DNA of 7,500 nucleotides from an uncultured Collinsella sp. (GTDB taxonomy: Bacteria; Actinomycetota; Coriobacteriia; Coriobacteriales; Coriobacteriaceae). Under the pieces are notes generated by a model that was not told the origin of the DNA, ran no database searches, and worked only from the letters and a program-made list of their open reading frames with translations. The position numbers and the translations under genes were made by a program. Positions 1-5,338 of the stretch are shown piece after piece (position 1 is the first letter of the stretch; each line of letters starts with the position of its first letter). The DNA is taken from NCBI GenBank assembly GCA_900551635.1, contig URWQ01000063.1:1-7500 (forward strand), read 5' to 3'.

Positions 1-565
1 GTCCTGCCTCGATACAATGCAGGAGCCAGGCCATGTTCTTGCCGATGTTGCGCATGGTGGCCAGGCCCTCGGCGTCCTGGGCGGCCTCGCCCGGCATGGC
101 GCCAAACACGTTGTTCCAGTACGTGGAAGCAACCACGGGCATCTGGTTGATGGTGAAGTACTTATTGAGCACGTCGAAGGTGGTCGACGTGCCGCCGCGA
201 CGGGCAACGGCGACGGTAGCGCCCGGCTTGTGTGCAAAGGCTTTGCTGGCGGCATAGAATGCGCGATCGAGGGCCGAAAGGATGCGTCCGCTGGGGTGCG
301 CATAGTAGACGGGCGAGCCAAAGACAAAGCCATCTGCCTGCTCGGCGGCAGCGATCAGCTCGTTCACCACGTCATCGTCAAAGGTGCAGCGGCAATCGAG
401 CTTGCCGCACTGACCACAGCCGATGCAGTCGCGAATGGGCTTGGCGCCCAGCTGAAACACCTCGGTATCAATGCCTTCGGCGTTGAGCTGCTCGGCGACC
501 TCGGCGAGTGCGCGGGCGGTGTTGCCGTTTGCCTTGGGGCTGCCATTGACCAAAAGAACCTTCAT
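1..565 (-). CDS. Flavodoxin-family FMN protein with Fe-S-type cysteine cluster (3' end beyond window)
   Basis: Read on the minus strand from ATG at 565, the frame stays open for 188 codons to the window edge, so the C-terminus is missing. The N-terminus MKVLLVNGSPKANGNT is the beta-strand plus phosphate-binding loop of the NADPH-dependent FMN reductase/flavodoxin superfamily. Residues 80-88 (FVFGSPVYY) are the second FMN-contacting loop. A cysteine cluster C47-x2-C50-x2-C53-x4-C58-x-C60 sits where archaeal-type iron-sulfur flavoproteins carry their compact 4Fe-4S motif. The likely role is a cytoplasmic flavin-dependent electron carrier or reductase; the substrate is unknown. The start is supported by GAGGGAG about 6 bases upstream. 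The gene lies 74 bp downstream of the GGDEF gene on the same strand, with a possible promoter of its own. Family is clear; Fe-S binding is inferred. Confidence 0.88.
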   Translation of the reverse strand, partial: MKVLLVNGSPKANGNTARALAEVAEQLNAEGIDTEVFQLGAKPIRDCIGCGQCGKLDCRCTFDDDVVNELIAAAEQADGFVFGSPVYYAHPSGRILSALDRAFYAASKAFAHKPGATVAVARRGGTSTTFDVLNKYFTINQMPVVASTYWNNVFGAMPGEAAQDAEGLATMRNIGKNMAWLLHCIEAG

Positions 566-602
566 CACAAACTCCCTCTGCTTTTGGTGACTTCTGCAGA
601 GG

Positions 603-611
603 ATTATCGCA
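603..611 (-). promoter_or_regulatory. Candidate extended -10 promoter for the flavodoxin-family gene
   Basis: On the minus strand the sequence reads TGCGATAAT: a TG-N extension plus a hexamer matching TATAAT at five of six positions. It lies about 37 bases upstream of the ATG at 565. I see no good -35 hexamer in the GC-rich stretch upstream, which an extended -10 could tolerate. It would allow transcription independent of the GGDEF gene. Weak, by-eye evidence only. Confidence 0.3.
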
Positions 612-639
612 CGATGGGGGAGGCGGCGCGGGCGCGGCG

Positions 640-2169
640 CTAATCCAGTTTGGTGCCTGGCACCTGCACGGCTTTCCCGAGCAACGCTTTGAGCTCGTTC
701 AAAATGGAAACGGGCTGACGGTCGACGCCGTCCAGATGGAGCGTGGCCACGCGAATGGGTGGCTGATATTCAAATGGGCCAAAGAGCACGGGCGAACCCA
801 GGAACCGCTCGATTTCCTCTGCAATCGCATCGGTTTCTTCGGGATCAAAGTCGTCGAAAAGAGCCACGAACATCGGCCCCGTCGAGCGGAACATACGACC
901 CTTACCGCGCGAGCATTCCACCAGACAGGCGGCACATTCTGCCAAAACGCGGTCGCCCGCATCAAAGCCAAAGCGGGCATTGACCTGAGCGATATCGTCG
1001 ATTTTGATGGCGATCAAACCAGCCTTGCGCGCCACGCGACGCATTTCGCCAATGGCGTTGACCAGGGCGTGAATATCGCCCAAGCCGGTCACGGAATCGG
1101 TCGTATCTGCCAAGCTTCGGTGGATGATAATGCCCACATACATGCCGGGCTCGGTATCGGTGCCGTCCAAGCGGTAGCCCGTGCAGTCGCAAAGCACGTA
1201 TTTTCCGGTGGCATCCATTACGCGATACTGCATGTAGTGGAAGTGCCACGTGCCGTTTATCACCATGTCGAGCTCGACACGTACGTTGTCGCGGTCCTCG
1301 GGATGAACGCGGGCGAGCCACATGTCGAGTGAGTTAAAAGGGTGCTGGGAGGGCAGGTCAAAATCGCGCACGGCGTTAACCGACCATTGCGATTCTCCCG
1401 TATCGAGATTGAGGATAAACGGATAGCGCGTCTCGAAGCTCATGGAGATCGCTTGGAACACCCGGTCGTTGCAGGGAAGCTGATCGACGATTGGGCGTTG
1501 CGGCGCGTCATCGTCTTTCGGTTGCTGCACACGATGCATAAGCTTATAGCGATACATCTTGCGATCGGCATCCATTGTCATCTGGCGACGCGTGTCGCCA
1601 GCAAGTGGATCGACGCGCGAGCAGCCAAAGCTAAAGCTGCCGATCATGGGCGCCTTGCCACCTGAGCTCGCCTCGATCAGCCTGGTACGTACCTGCTCCA
1701 AGCGCTGCTCGAGTTCAATCTCGTTTGCGGAGAGCGAGATGAGCACAAACTCGTCTCCACCGATACGGAACAGCATCTCATCGTGCTCCATGGTTTCGGA
1801 GAGCGTGCGGCAGATGCCCAGAATATAGCGATTGCCTTCGGCGTGGCCAAACCTATCATTGCAATGTTTGAGATGGTCGATGTCAATATAGGCGCAGGTG
1901 AAGGGGTCGCCTTTGCGCCAGAGTTGCTCGACGTGACGGTCGAATCCGTTGCGGTTGCCCAAGTTGGTGAGCGGGTCGATATAGGCGTTACGCTCAAGCA
2001 GCTGGCGCTCTTGTTGCAGGATGGCATGCGTCTTTTGCAGTTGCTCGCCAACGGCGCGTAGCCCAGCAGGCAGCGCGGCAACATCGAGTTCAGCGGTCGA
2101 GACGCCGTTCGCAAGTCGCTGAAGATAGGCAATAATCGATTGCTCGCCCAGGCGATATGACTCGTTCAT
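640..2169 (-). CDS. GGDEF-PAS-degenerate GGDEF protein, predicted diguanylate cyclase
   Basis: A 509-aa soluble protein predicted to condense two GTP into cyclic di-GMP. A helical N-terminus (about 1-64) leads into a GGDEF domain (about 65-210) opening with DPLTNLGNR. It has the metal-binding run YIDIDHLKHCND (94-105) and an intact IGGDEF signature at 136-141. The inhibitory RxxD site is absent: E128 and E131 occupy its places. A PAS-3-like domain follows (about 238-352, with RVHPEDR). A second GGDEF fold (358-509) has TGPMF at 430-434 where GGDEF should be, so it is presumably catalytically dead and perhaps a GTP-binding or dimer domain. No membrane segment or signal peptide is seen. The start is set at 2169, not the ATG 27 bases upstream at 2196, because AAGGAGG lies 9 bases before it. 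It is a shorter paralogue of the gene upstream, ending where that protein's second GGDEF-like domain ends. Confidence 0.93.
   Translation of the reverse strand: MNESYRLGEQSIIAYLQRLANGVSTAELDVAALPAGLRAVGEQLQKTHAILQQERQLLERNAYIDPLTNLGNRNGFDRHVEQLWRKGDPFTCAYIDIDHLKHCNDRFGHAEGNRYILGICRTLSETMEHDEMLFRIGGDEFVLISLSANEIELEQRLEQVRTRLIEASSGGKAPMIGSFSFGCSRVDPLAGDTRRQMTMDADRKMYRYKLMHRVQQPKDDDAPQRPIVDQLPCNDRVFQAISMSFETRYPFILNLDTGESQWSVNAVRDFDLPSQHPFNSLDMWLARVHPEDRDNVRVELDMVINGTWHFHYMQYRVMDATGKYVLCDCTGYRLDGTDTEPGMYVGIIIHRSLADTTDSVTGLGDIHALVNAIGEMRRVARKAGLIAIKIDDIAQVNARFGFDAGDRVLAECAACLVECSRGKGRMFRSTGPMFVALFDDFDPEETDAIAEEIERFLGSPVLFGPFEYQPPIRVATLHLDGVDRQPVSILNELKALLGKAVQVPGTKLD
652..664. repeat. Palindrome GGTGCC-T-GGCACC inside the 3' end of the GGDEF gene
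   Basis: A perfect 6-bp inverted repeat with a single central base. It is translated as part of the last residues (VPGTKLD) of the 509-aa protein, just before the TAG at 640-642. The paralogous protein does not share these residues. It resembles short palindromes that recur in bacterial genomes, but whether it is repeated in this genome cannot be seen from one copy. Confidence 0.5.
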
Positions 2170-2178
2170 GATGGATAA

Positions 2179-2185
2179 CCTCCTT
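2179..2185 (-). promoter_or_regulatory. Strong ribosome binding site deciding the start of the GGDEF-PAS gene
   Basis: Minus-strand AAGGAGG, nearly the full anti-16S complement, sits 9 bases before the ATG at 2169. The in-frame upstream ATG at 2196 has no comparable site, so this site fixes the start and removes nine residues from the longest reading. Confidence 0.8.
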
Positions 2186-2207
2186 GGGCGGAACAACGGT
2201 TTGTATC

Positions 2208-2238
2208 ATATCCCCAATTCGGTTTGAATTGGGGATAT
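2208..2238. repeat. 13-bp perfect inverted repeat between the two c-di-GMP genes
   Basis: ATATCCCCAATTC at 2208-2220 pairs without mismatch with 2226-2238, leaving a 5-base loop. It lies in the 127-bp gap between the stop of the long GGDEF-EAL gene and the start of the short paralogue. Neither strand has a T-run after the stem, so it is not a standard intrinsic terminator. It could be an operator, an mRNA-processing or stabilising hairpin, or a small genomic repeat. On the minus strand the far arm runs into TATGAT, a -10-like hexamer about 35 bases upstream of the start at 2169. Confidence 0.65.
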
Positions 2239-2250
2239 AAGTTAGCTAAT

Positions 2251-2266
2251 GGAGACAAATGTCCCC
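2251..2266. repeat. Imperfect palindrome GGAGACA-AA-TGTCCCC
   Basis: Two 7-base arms with one mismatch around a 2-base centre, in the same gap and 12 bases from the 13-bp hairpin. It may be a protein-binding site or a short dispersed repeat. No flanking signal tells which. Confidence 0.3.
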
Positions 2267-2296
2267 TTCGACGGTGGCGTTTTGCGCGCGAGCGTA

Positions 2297-3100
2297 TCAG
2301 TTGTTATTGCCACCATCGAGCAATGCCTCAAAATCCTTCGCCGGCATGGGGCGGTAGTAGAGGAAGCCCTGAGCGTAGCGGGCGCCCATTTGTCGTAGCA
2401 TGTTCGCCTGCTCATTTGTCTCGACGCCTTCGACCACGACGGGCAGATGGAGCGACTGCGCCATTTCGAGCATCGATGAAATGATTTGCGTGCTGCGGCC
2501 TTGATCGCGGTCGGTGGGCACAAAGGTGCGGTCGAGCTTGATGACGTCGACGTTGACGTTCTTGAGCATCGCGAGCGTGGACTGACCGGTGCCAAAATCG
2601 TCCATATAGGTCGAGAAGCCGCGGGTGTGCAGATCCGCGGTCAGCTTATCCACGGCCTCGGATTCTCCCGTATAAGCCGTCTCGGTGATCTCGATGTGCA
2701 TGAGTTCGGGCGGCAGGTTGTACTGGGCGGCGAGCGACCCCATATGCTCGGCGACATCGCAGGCAAGAATGTCTACGCGCGACACATTGAGGGAAATCGG
2801 AACCACGCGAAGTCCTCGATTGAGGCGCTCGCGGAGCCACATGGCGACGCCCTGCCAAACATATTTGTCGAGCGTCACTACAAAGCCGCTTTCCTCGAGT
2901 GCGGGGATAAACGTTGCGGGCGAAATGAGAGAGCCGTCCTTGTCAATCCAGCGGGTGAGTGCTTCGGCGCCAATAATCTCGCCGGTTTCCATATCGACCT
3001 GGGGCTGAAGATAGTACGTGATGCGACCATTTGACAGCGCGTACTGGAATTCGGTCAGCGTGCGGTTGAACACGATTTCGCGCTTGTACTCCTCGGGGCA
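2297..3100 (-). CDS. EAL phosphodiesterase domain, C-terminal part beyond the frameshift
   Basis: Numbered from the cysteine codon at 3100, this in-frame part is 267 aa and is a complete EAL domain that hydrolyses c-di-GMP to pGpG. The catalytic set is present: E46 (EAL), N105 (SLNVSR), E137 (EITE), D167 and D168 (MDDFGTG, loop 6), K188 (IKLDR), E224 (VVEGVE) and Q244 (QGFLYYRPM). From memory, their spacing follows RocR almost exactly. No good independent start is apparent. The frame stays open upstream to an ATG at 3190, but those residues do not look like protein. An internal GTG at 3073 has GAGGAG 15 bases away, which is too far to be convincing. It is therefore best read as the C-terminus of the gene starting at 5015. 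Confidence 0.75.
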   Translation of the reverse strand, partial: CPEEYKREIVFNRTLTEFQYALSNGRITYYLQPQVDMETGEIIGAEALTRWIDKDGSLISPATFIPALEESGFVVTLDKYVWQGVAMWLRERLNRGLRVVPISLNVSRVDILACDVAEHMGSLAAQYNLPPELMHIEITETAYTGESEAVDKLTADLHTRGFSTYMDDFGTGQSTLAMLKNVNVDVIKLDRTFVPTDRDQGRSTQIISSMLEMAQSLHLPVVVEGVETNEQANMLRQMGARYAQGFLYYRPMPAKDFEALLDGGNNN

Positions 3101-5015
3101 AAAAAATGGCAATGCGCTCCTTAAAGTCGTTTTTTGCGCGCCGATTGGTAAACATGGCCTTTGCCTGCGCATCGATGGTGATCTCCTCATTGGAATCGAT
3201 GGGGTAAACGCCCATGGACGGCCAAAAACCTACGCCGCCATCATGCCTGGCTACTGCCTCGCGAACGCGGTTGTAGATTTGATGGACGGTGATGTGCTTA
3301 AAGGGGATGAGTACGCAAAAGTCATCTTGGCCCCAGTACCCTGCGACGCCCATGTTGGCATTCTCGATGTCCTTGAGGACCGTGCCCACATCGGCAAGCA
3401 GGCGGTCGCCTTCGGCCTGTCCATACCATTCGTTAAACAGGCGCATGTGGCCCATGTCGACCGTGGCGATGCACCAGGCGCCGTCGCGTCTTGCCTCGAG
3501 AAAAGCGTTGGCGCGCCGCATAAACTCGCTGGGTCGATAGAGGCCCGTGAGCGAGTCGATACGTTCGACGATGGCGCTTTTGCGCTCAGCCTCGGGTATG
3601 GGGAGGCTGTCGTTGGGAACAAGCCCGCCGGCCGTGCGAAGGCGACGGTTGAGTTCGCCTAAAACGGCGGTCGCTTGATGGGTTAAGTGCTCGTAAAAGG
3701 CCGGGACGACAAGGCAGACGGGAGTAATGGTGTCGCCTGCGATTCGAACAGGAGCGAAAACGGCCTCTTTAAGGTGGCGGGTCAGTTGCTCGAATGCCTC
3801 GTGGTCTAGGTCGTTGCTGAGCACGACGAACTGAACGCTTCGTGAACGGTAGACCCGGCTCCTGCCGCGAGTGATCGACAGCATACGGCCTGCGTATTCG
3901 GCAAGCATGTTGTCGACAGCCTCGGCCCCGTAGAGCTCGTTGGGCTTTGTCGTGCCACGAACGCGCACCGCTATAAGCCCTGTCTCGCAACGATCGCGGC
4001 GGCAGGCGTCGATGGCGTTGGCCAGCATGCGCTGCGTTCCGAGGCCTGTGGCAGCGTCGACGGTTTCGGCAAGTGAGTGGTTGACGAGCTCGCCGACATA
4101 GAGCGAGGGGACATTTCCGTCACCGTCGATACGAAACCCGCGAGCACGGCAAAGGACGTAGTCGCCGACGGCGTTGCGCACACGATACTGCATGACGCGA
4201 CGGTGCTTGGTGCCGTTGTAGACTTGGTCGATGTCGTTGATGCAGGCCTCAAGGTCGTCGGGATGGACGCGCGTTTTCCAGTAATCGCGACAGTTGTCTA
4301 TGTGCTCAGAGGGAAGGCCAAGATCGCGCAAGGCACCTTGTGACCAAAGGGTGCGATGTTTGTCCAAGTTCTCGATAAAGAAATAACGGCCCTCGTTGAG
4401 CATCGAAAAGGCGTCAAAAATACGATCGCTTATTTCGAAGTCGTCGGCGTGGACTTGCGTGATATTGCGTCGATCGAGGTGCATGGCATGACGTAGCTTG
4501 TAGTCGTACATGCGATGGTCGGCATCGAGCGTCATGCGATTGGAAGCTTCGCCCAGGGCGGGGTCGGCATGTGACACTCCGTAGCTAAACGAGTGGGGCA
4601 TCTCGGAATCGTTGTTTTTGAGCAGAACCGTTCGGCAGTGTTTCAGACGTTCGGCGAGGTCGTCCTCGGTTGCAATCGTAGATAGGATGGCAAACTCGTC
4701 GCCGCCTATGCGAAACGCCGCTTCGCCCACCTTCATATACAGCTTAAGATAGAGACTTACCTGCAAGATATAGCGGTTGCCCTCGTCATGTCCAAAGACG
4801 TCGTTGCAGTGCTTGAGATTGTCGATATCGATGAACGCCATGGTAACGGGGGCGTCCTGCTCCCAGAGCTCCTCGAGGGAACGGGCAAAGCCGCCACGGT
4901 TGCCAAGCCCGGTAAGCTGGTCGGTAAAGGCGGTCCTGATCAGATCCTCCTGCCGCTCGAGAAGGTCGCGGACGGTCTTTTCGAGCGTTTCGGTGTAATT
5001 GCTGACAGTTTCCAT
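2943..5015 (-). CDS. N-terminal part as read: GGDEF-PAS-degenerate GGDEF x2
   Basis: As literally read, 690 aa starting at ATG 5015; a TAG two codons upstream rules out an earlier start. The Shine-Dalgarno is poor (AGAAAG-like, about 11 bases away), far weaker than that of the paralogue. Residues 32-190 form a GGDEF domain with TDQLTGLGNR, FIDIDNLKHCND (61-72) and IGGDEF (103-108). K95 and E98 stand in place of the RxxD inhibitory site. The PAS domain carries TRVHPDDLE (248-256). The next GGDEF-like domain has RSVQF at 392-396, and the third (DSLTGLY at 487) has GYWGQDDF at 559-566; neither should be a cyclase. About 52 residues after 638 are out-of-frame translation with no family match. If made alone, this fragment would be a synthase without its phosphodiesterase. 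Confidence 0.75.
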   Translation of the reverse strand: METVSNYTETLEKTVRDLLERQEDLIRTAFTDQLTGLGNRGGFARSLEELWEQDAPVTMAFIDIDNLKHCNDVFGHDEGNRYILQVSLYLKLYMKVGEAAFRIGGDEFAILSTIATEDDLAERLKHCRTVLLKNNDSEMPHSFSYGVSHADPALGEASNRMTLDADHRMYDYKLRHAMHLDRRNITQVHADDFEISDRIFDAFSMLNEGRYFFIENLDKHRTLWSQGALRDLGLPSEHIDNCRDYWKTRVHPDDLEACINDIDQVYNGTKHRRVMQYRVRNAVGDYVLCRARGFRIDGDGNVPSLYVGELVNHSLAETVDAATGLGTQRMLANAIDACRRDRCETGLIAVRVRGTTKPNELYGAEAVDNMLAEYAGRMLSITRGRSRVYRSRSVQFVVLSNDLDHEAFEQLTRHLKEAVFAPVRIAGDTITPVCLVVPAFYEHLTHQATAVLGELNRRLRTAGGLVPNDSLPIPEAERKSAIVERIDSLTGLYRPSEFMRRANAFLEARRDGAWCIATVDMGHMRLFNEWYGQAEGDRLLADVGTVLKDIENANMGVAGYWGQDDFCVLIPFKHITVHQIYNRVREAVARHDGGVGFWPSMGVYPIDSNEEITIDAQAKAMFTNRRAKNDFKERIAIFLPRGVQARNRVQPHADRIPVRAVKWSHHVLSSAPGRYGNRRDYWRRSTHPLD
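3100..3106 (-). other. Frameshift site: run of seven A (T7 in the coding strand)
   Basis: Coding strand GCC ATT TTT TTG CCC is followed by the sequence that reads CCC GAG GAG TAC in the EAL frame. The change needed is one base fewer (or two more). This is a +1 shift relative to the upstream frame, so it does not fit the common -1 slippery heptamer mechanism. Loss of one U by polymerase slippage, replication slippage, or a base-calling error would all fit. Confidence 0.8.
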
Positions 5016-5151
5016 GTTCTAAGTGGCTTTCTGAGGTCGGGGCGGATTGCGTCGGGCGAGCTCGTTGTGTACACGCGTCGTTGCTCAGCGCTTTGCATGT
5101 ATCCAGGCCCCGCCTTGCCGCGTTGTTGAGTTAATTTGCCGGCTAATGTTC

Positions 5152-5166
5152 GCTGTTGATAACAGC
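5152..5166. repeat. Inverted repeat GCTGTT-GAT-AACAGC
   Basis: Perfect 6-bp arms around a 3-base centre, a size typical of a dimeric repressor site. It lies 137 bases upstream of the GGDEF-EAL start and next to the AT-rich segment with the best -10 candidate for that gene. No regulator can be named. Confidence 0.4.
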
Positions 5167-5184
5167 TGAGTAGTGTAAACAATA

Positions 5185-5208
5185 GTGCACAATTATATAT
5201 GGGTGCAC
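5185..5208 (-). promoter_or_regulatory. Candidate promoter of the GGDEF-EAL gene flanked by two GTGCAC boxes
   Basis: The minus strand contains a perfect TATAAT (plus positions 5192-5197) between two identical palindromic hexamers GTGCAC at 5185-5190 and 5203-5208, centres 18 bases apart. No good -35 hexamer is found at 16-18 bases, so activator dependence is possible. Transcription would begin near 5185 and leave a leader of roughly 170 bases. The arrangement suggests two dimer sites on one helix face region, but this is inference. Confidence 0.35.
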
Positions 5209-5291
5209 ATGCTGTGGGCGGCTATTGTTCGACAAGCGGTAGCGCGACGATGCGATGTTCGATAAAAATGCGACTGGGACGATATATGTTG

Positions 5292-5310
5292 ACGGGTATA
5301 CTTGTCCCGT
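5292..5310 (+). promoter_or_regulatory. Candidate -10 and overlapping operator for the patatin gene
   Basis: TATACT at 5297-5302 matches the -10 consensus at five of six bases, with only a weak -35 (CTGGGA at 5274-5279, 17-base spacing). It sits inside the inverted repeat ACGGG-N9-CCCGT (5292-5310). A further pair, GGGAC at 5276-5280 and GTCCC at 5304-5308, nests around it. A repressor bound here would cover the promoter. The start codon is about 30 bases downstream of the implied start of transcription. Confidence 0.35.
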
Positions 5311-5338
5311 TTGAATTTGTGGGGACGGAGATGGTCGC

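Larger units (their letters stand above)
2297..5015 (-). pseudogene. Frameshifted GGDEF-PAS-GGDEF-GGDEF-EAL c-di-GMP synthase/phosphodiesterase
   Basis: Two overlapping minus-strand frames make sense only as one gene. The first gives good domain sequence to residue 638 (ERIAIF) and then loses all family resemblance. The second takes over at the same point (CPEEYKREIVFNRTL) with the linker and a full EAL domain. The crossing lies in the A7 run at 3100-3106. Losing one base (or gaining two) restores a protein of about 905 aa: active-type GGDEF (32-190), PAS (about 201-314), degenerate GGDEF (320-470), second degenerate GGDEF (487-638), EAL (about 655-890). No signal peptide or membrane span is visible. 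As drawn the two enzymatic ends are uncoupled. The cause may be a sequencing error in the homopolymer, a true inactivating indel, or slippage-based variation; I cannot tell which. It lies 127 bp upstream of its short paralogue. Confidence 0.8.
5016..5338. other. Divergent intergenic control region, 323 bp
   Basis: No convincing gene is seen on either strand between the long GGDEF-EAL gene (leftward) and the patatin gene (rightward). The first 125 bp are GC-rich and include the palindrome GTGTACAC at 5067-5074. The middle part (5152-5210) is distinctly AT-rich with small palindromes. The right end carries a -10-like hexamer inside an inverted repeat. I looked for c-di-GMP riboswitch signatures in both directions and found none. 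Leader RNAs or a small RNA cannot be excluded. Confidence 0.7.

Noticed and set aside
17..643. 208-aa plus-strand open frame
   Set aside because: It is antisense to the flavodoxin-family gene, which has clear motifs and a ribosome binding site; long antisense frames are common at this GC content.
736..1332. 198-aa plus-strand open frame
   Set aside because: Shadow of the GGDEF-PAS gene on the opposite strand; no start signal and no recognisable domain.
2208..2238. Intrinsic terminator of the GGDEF-EAL gene
   Set aside because: The hairpin is strong but no T-rich run follows it on the minus strand.
3095..3107. Programmed -1 ribosomal frameshift to join the GGDEF and EAL frames
   Set aside because: The needed shift is +1 (or -2) relative to the upstream frame, and no stimulatory stop codon context like prfB is present at the site, so the classical -1 heptamer explanation fails.
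5016..5338. c-di-GMP riboswitch in the divergent intergenic region
   Set aside because: Neither strand shows the conserved aptamer segments; a GGGACG string near 5276 is isolated and lacks the rest.
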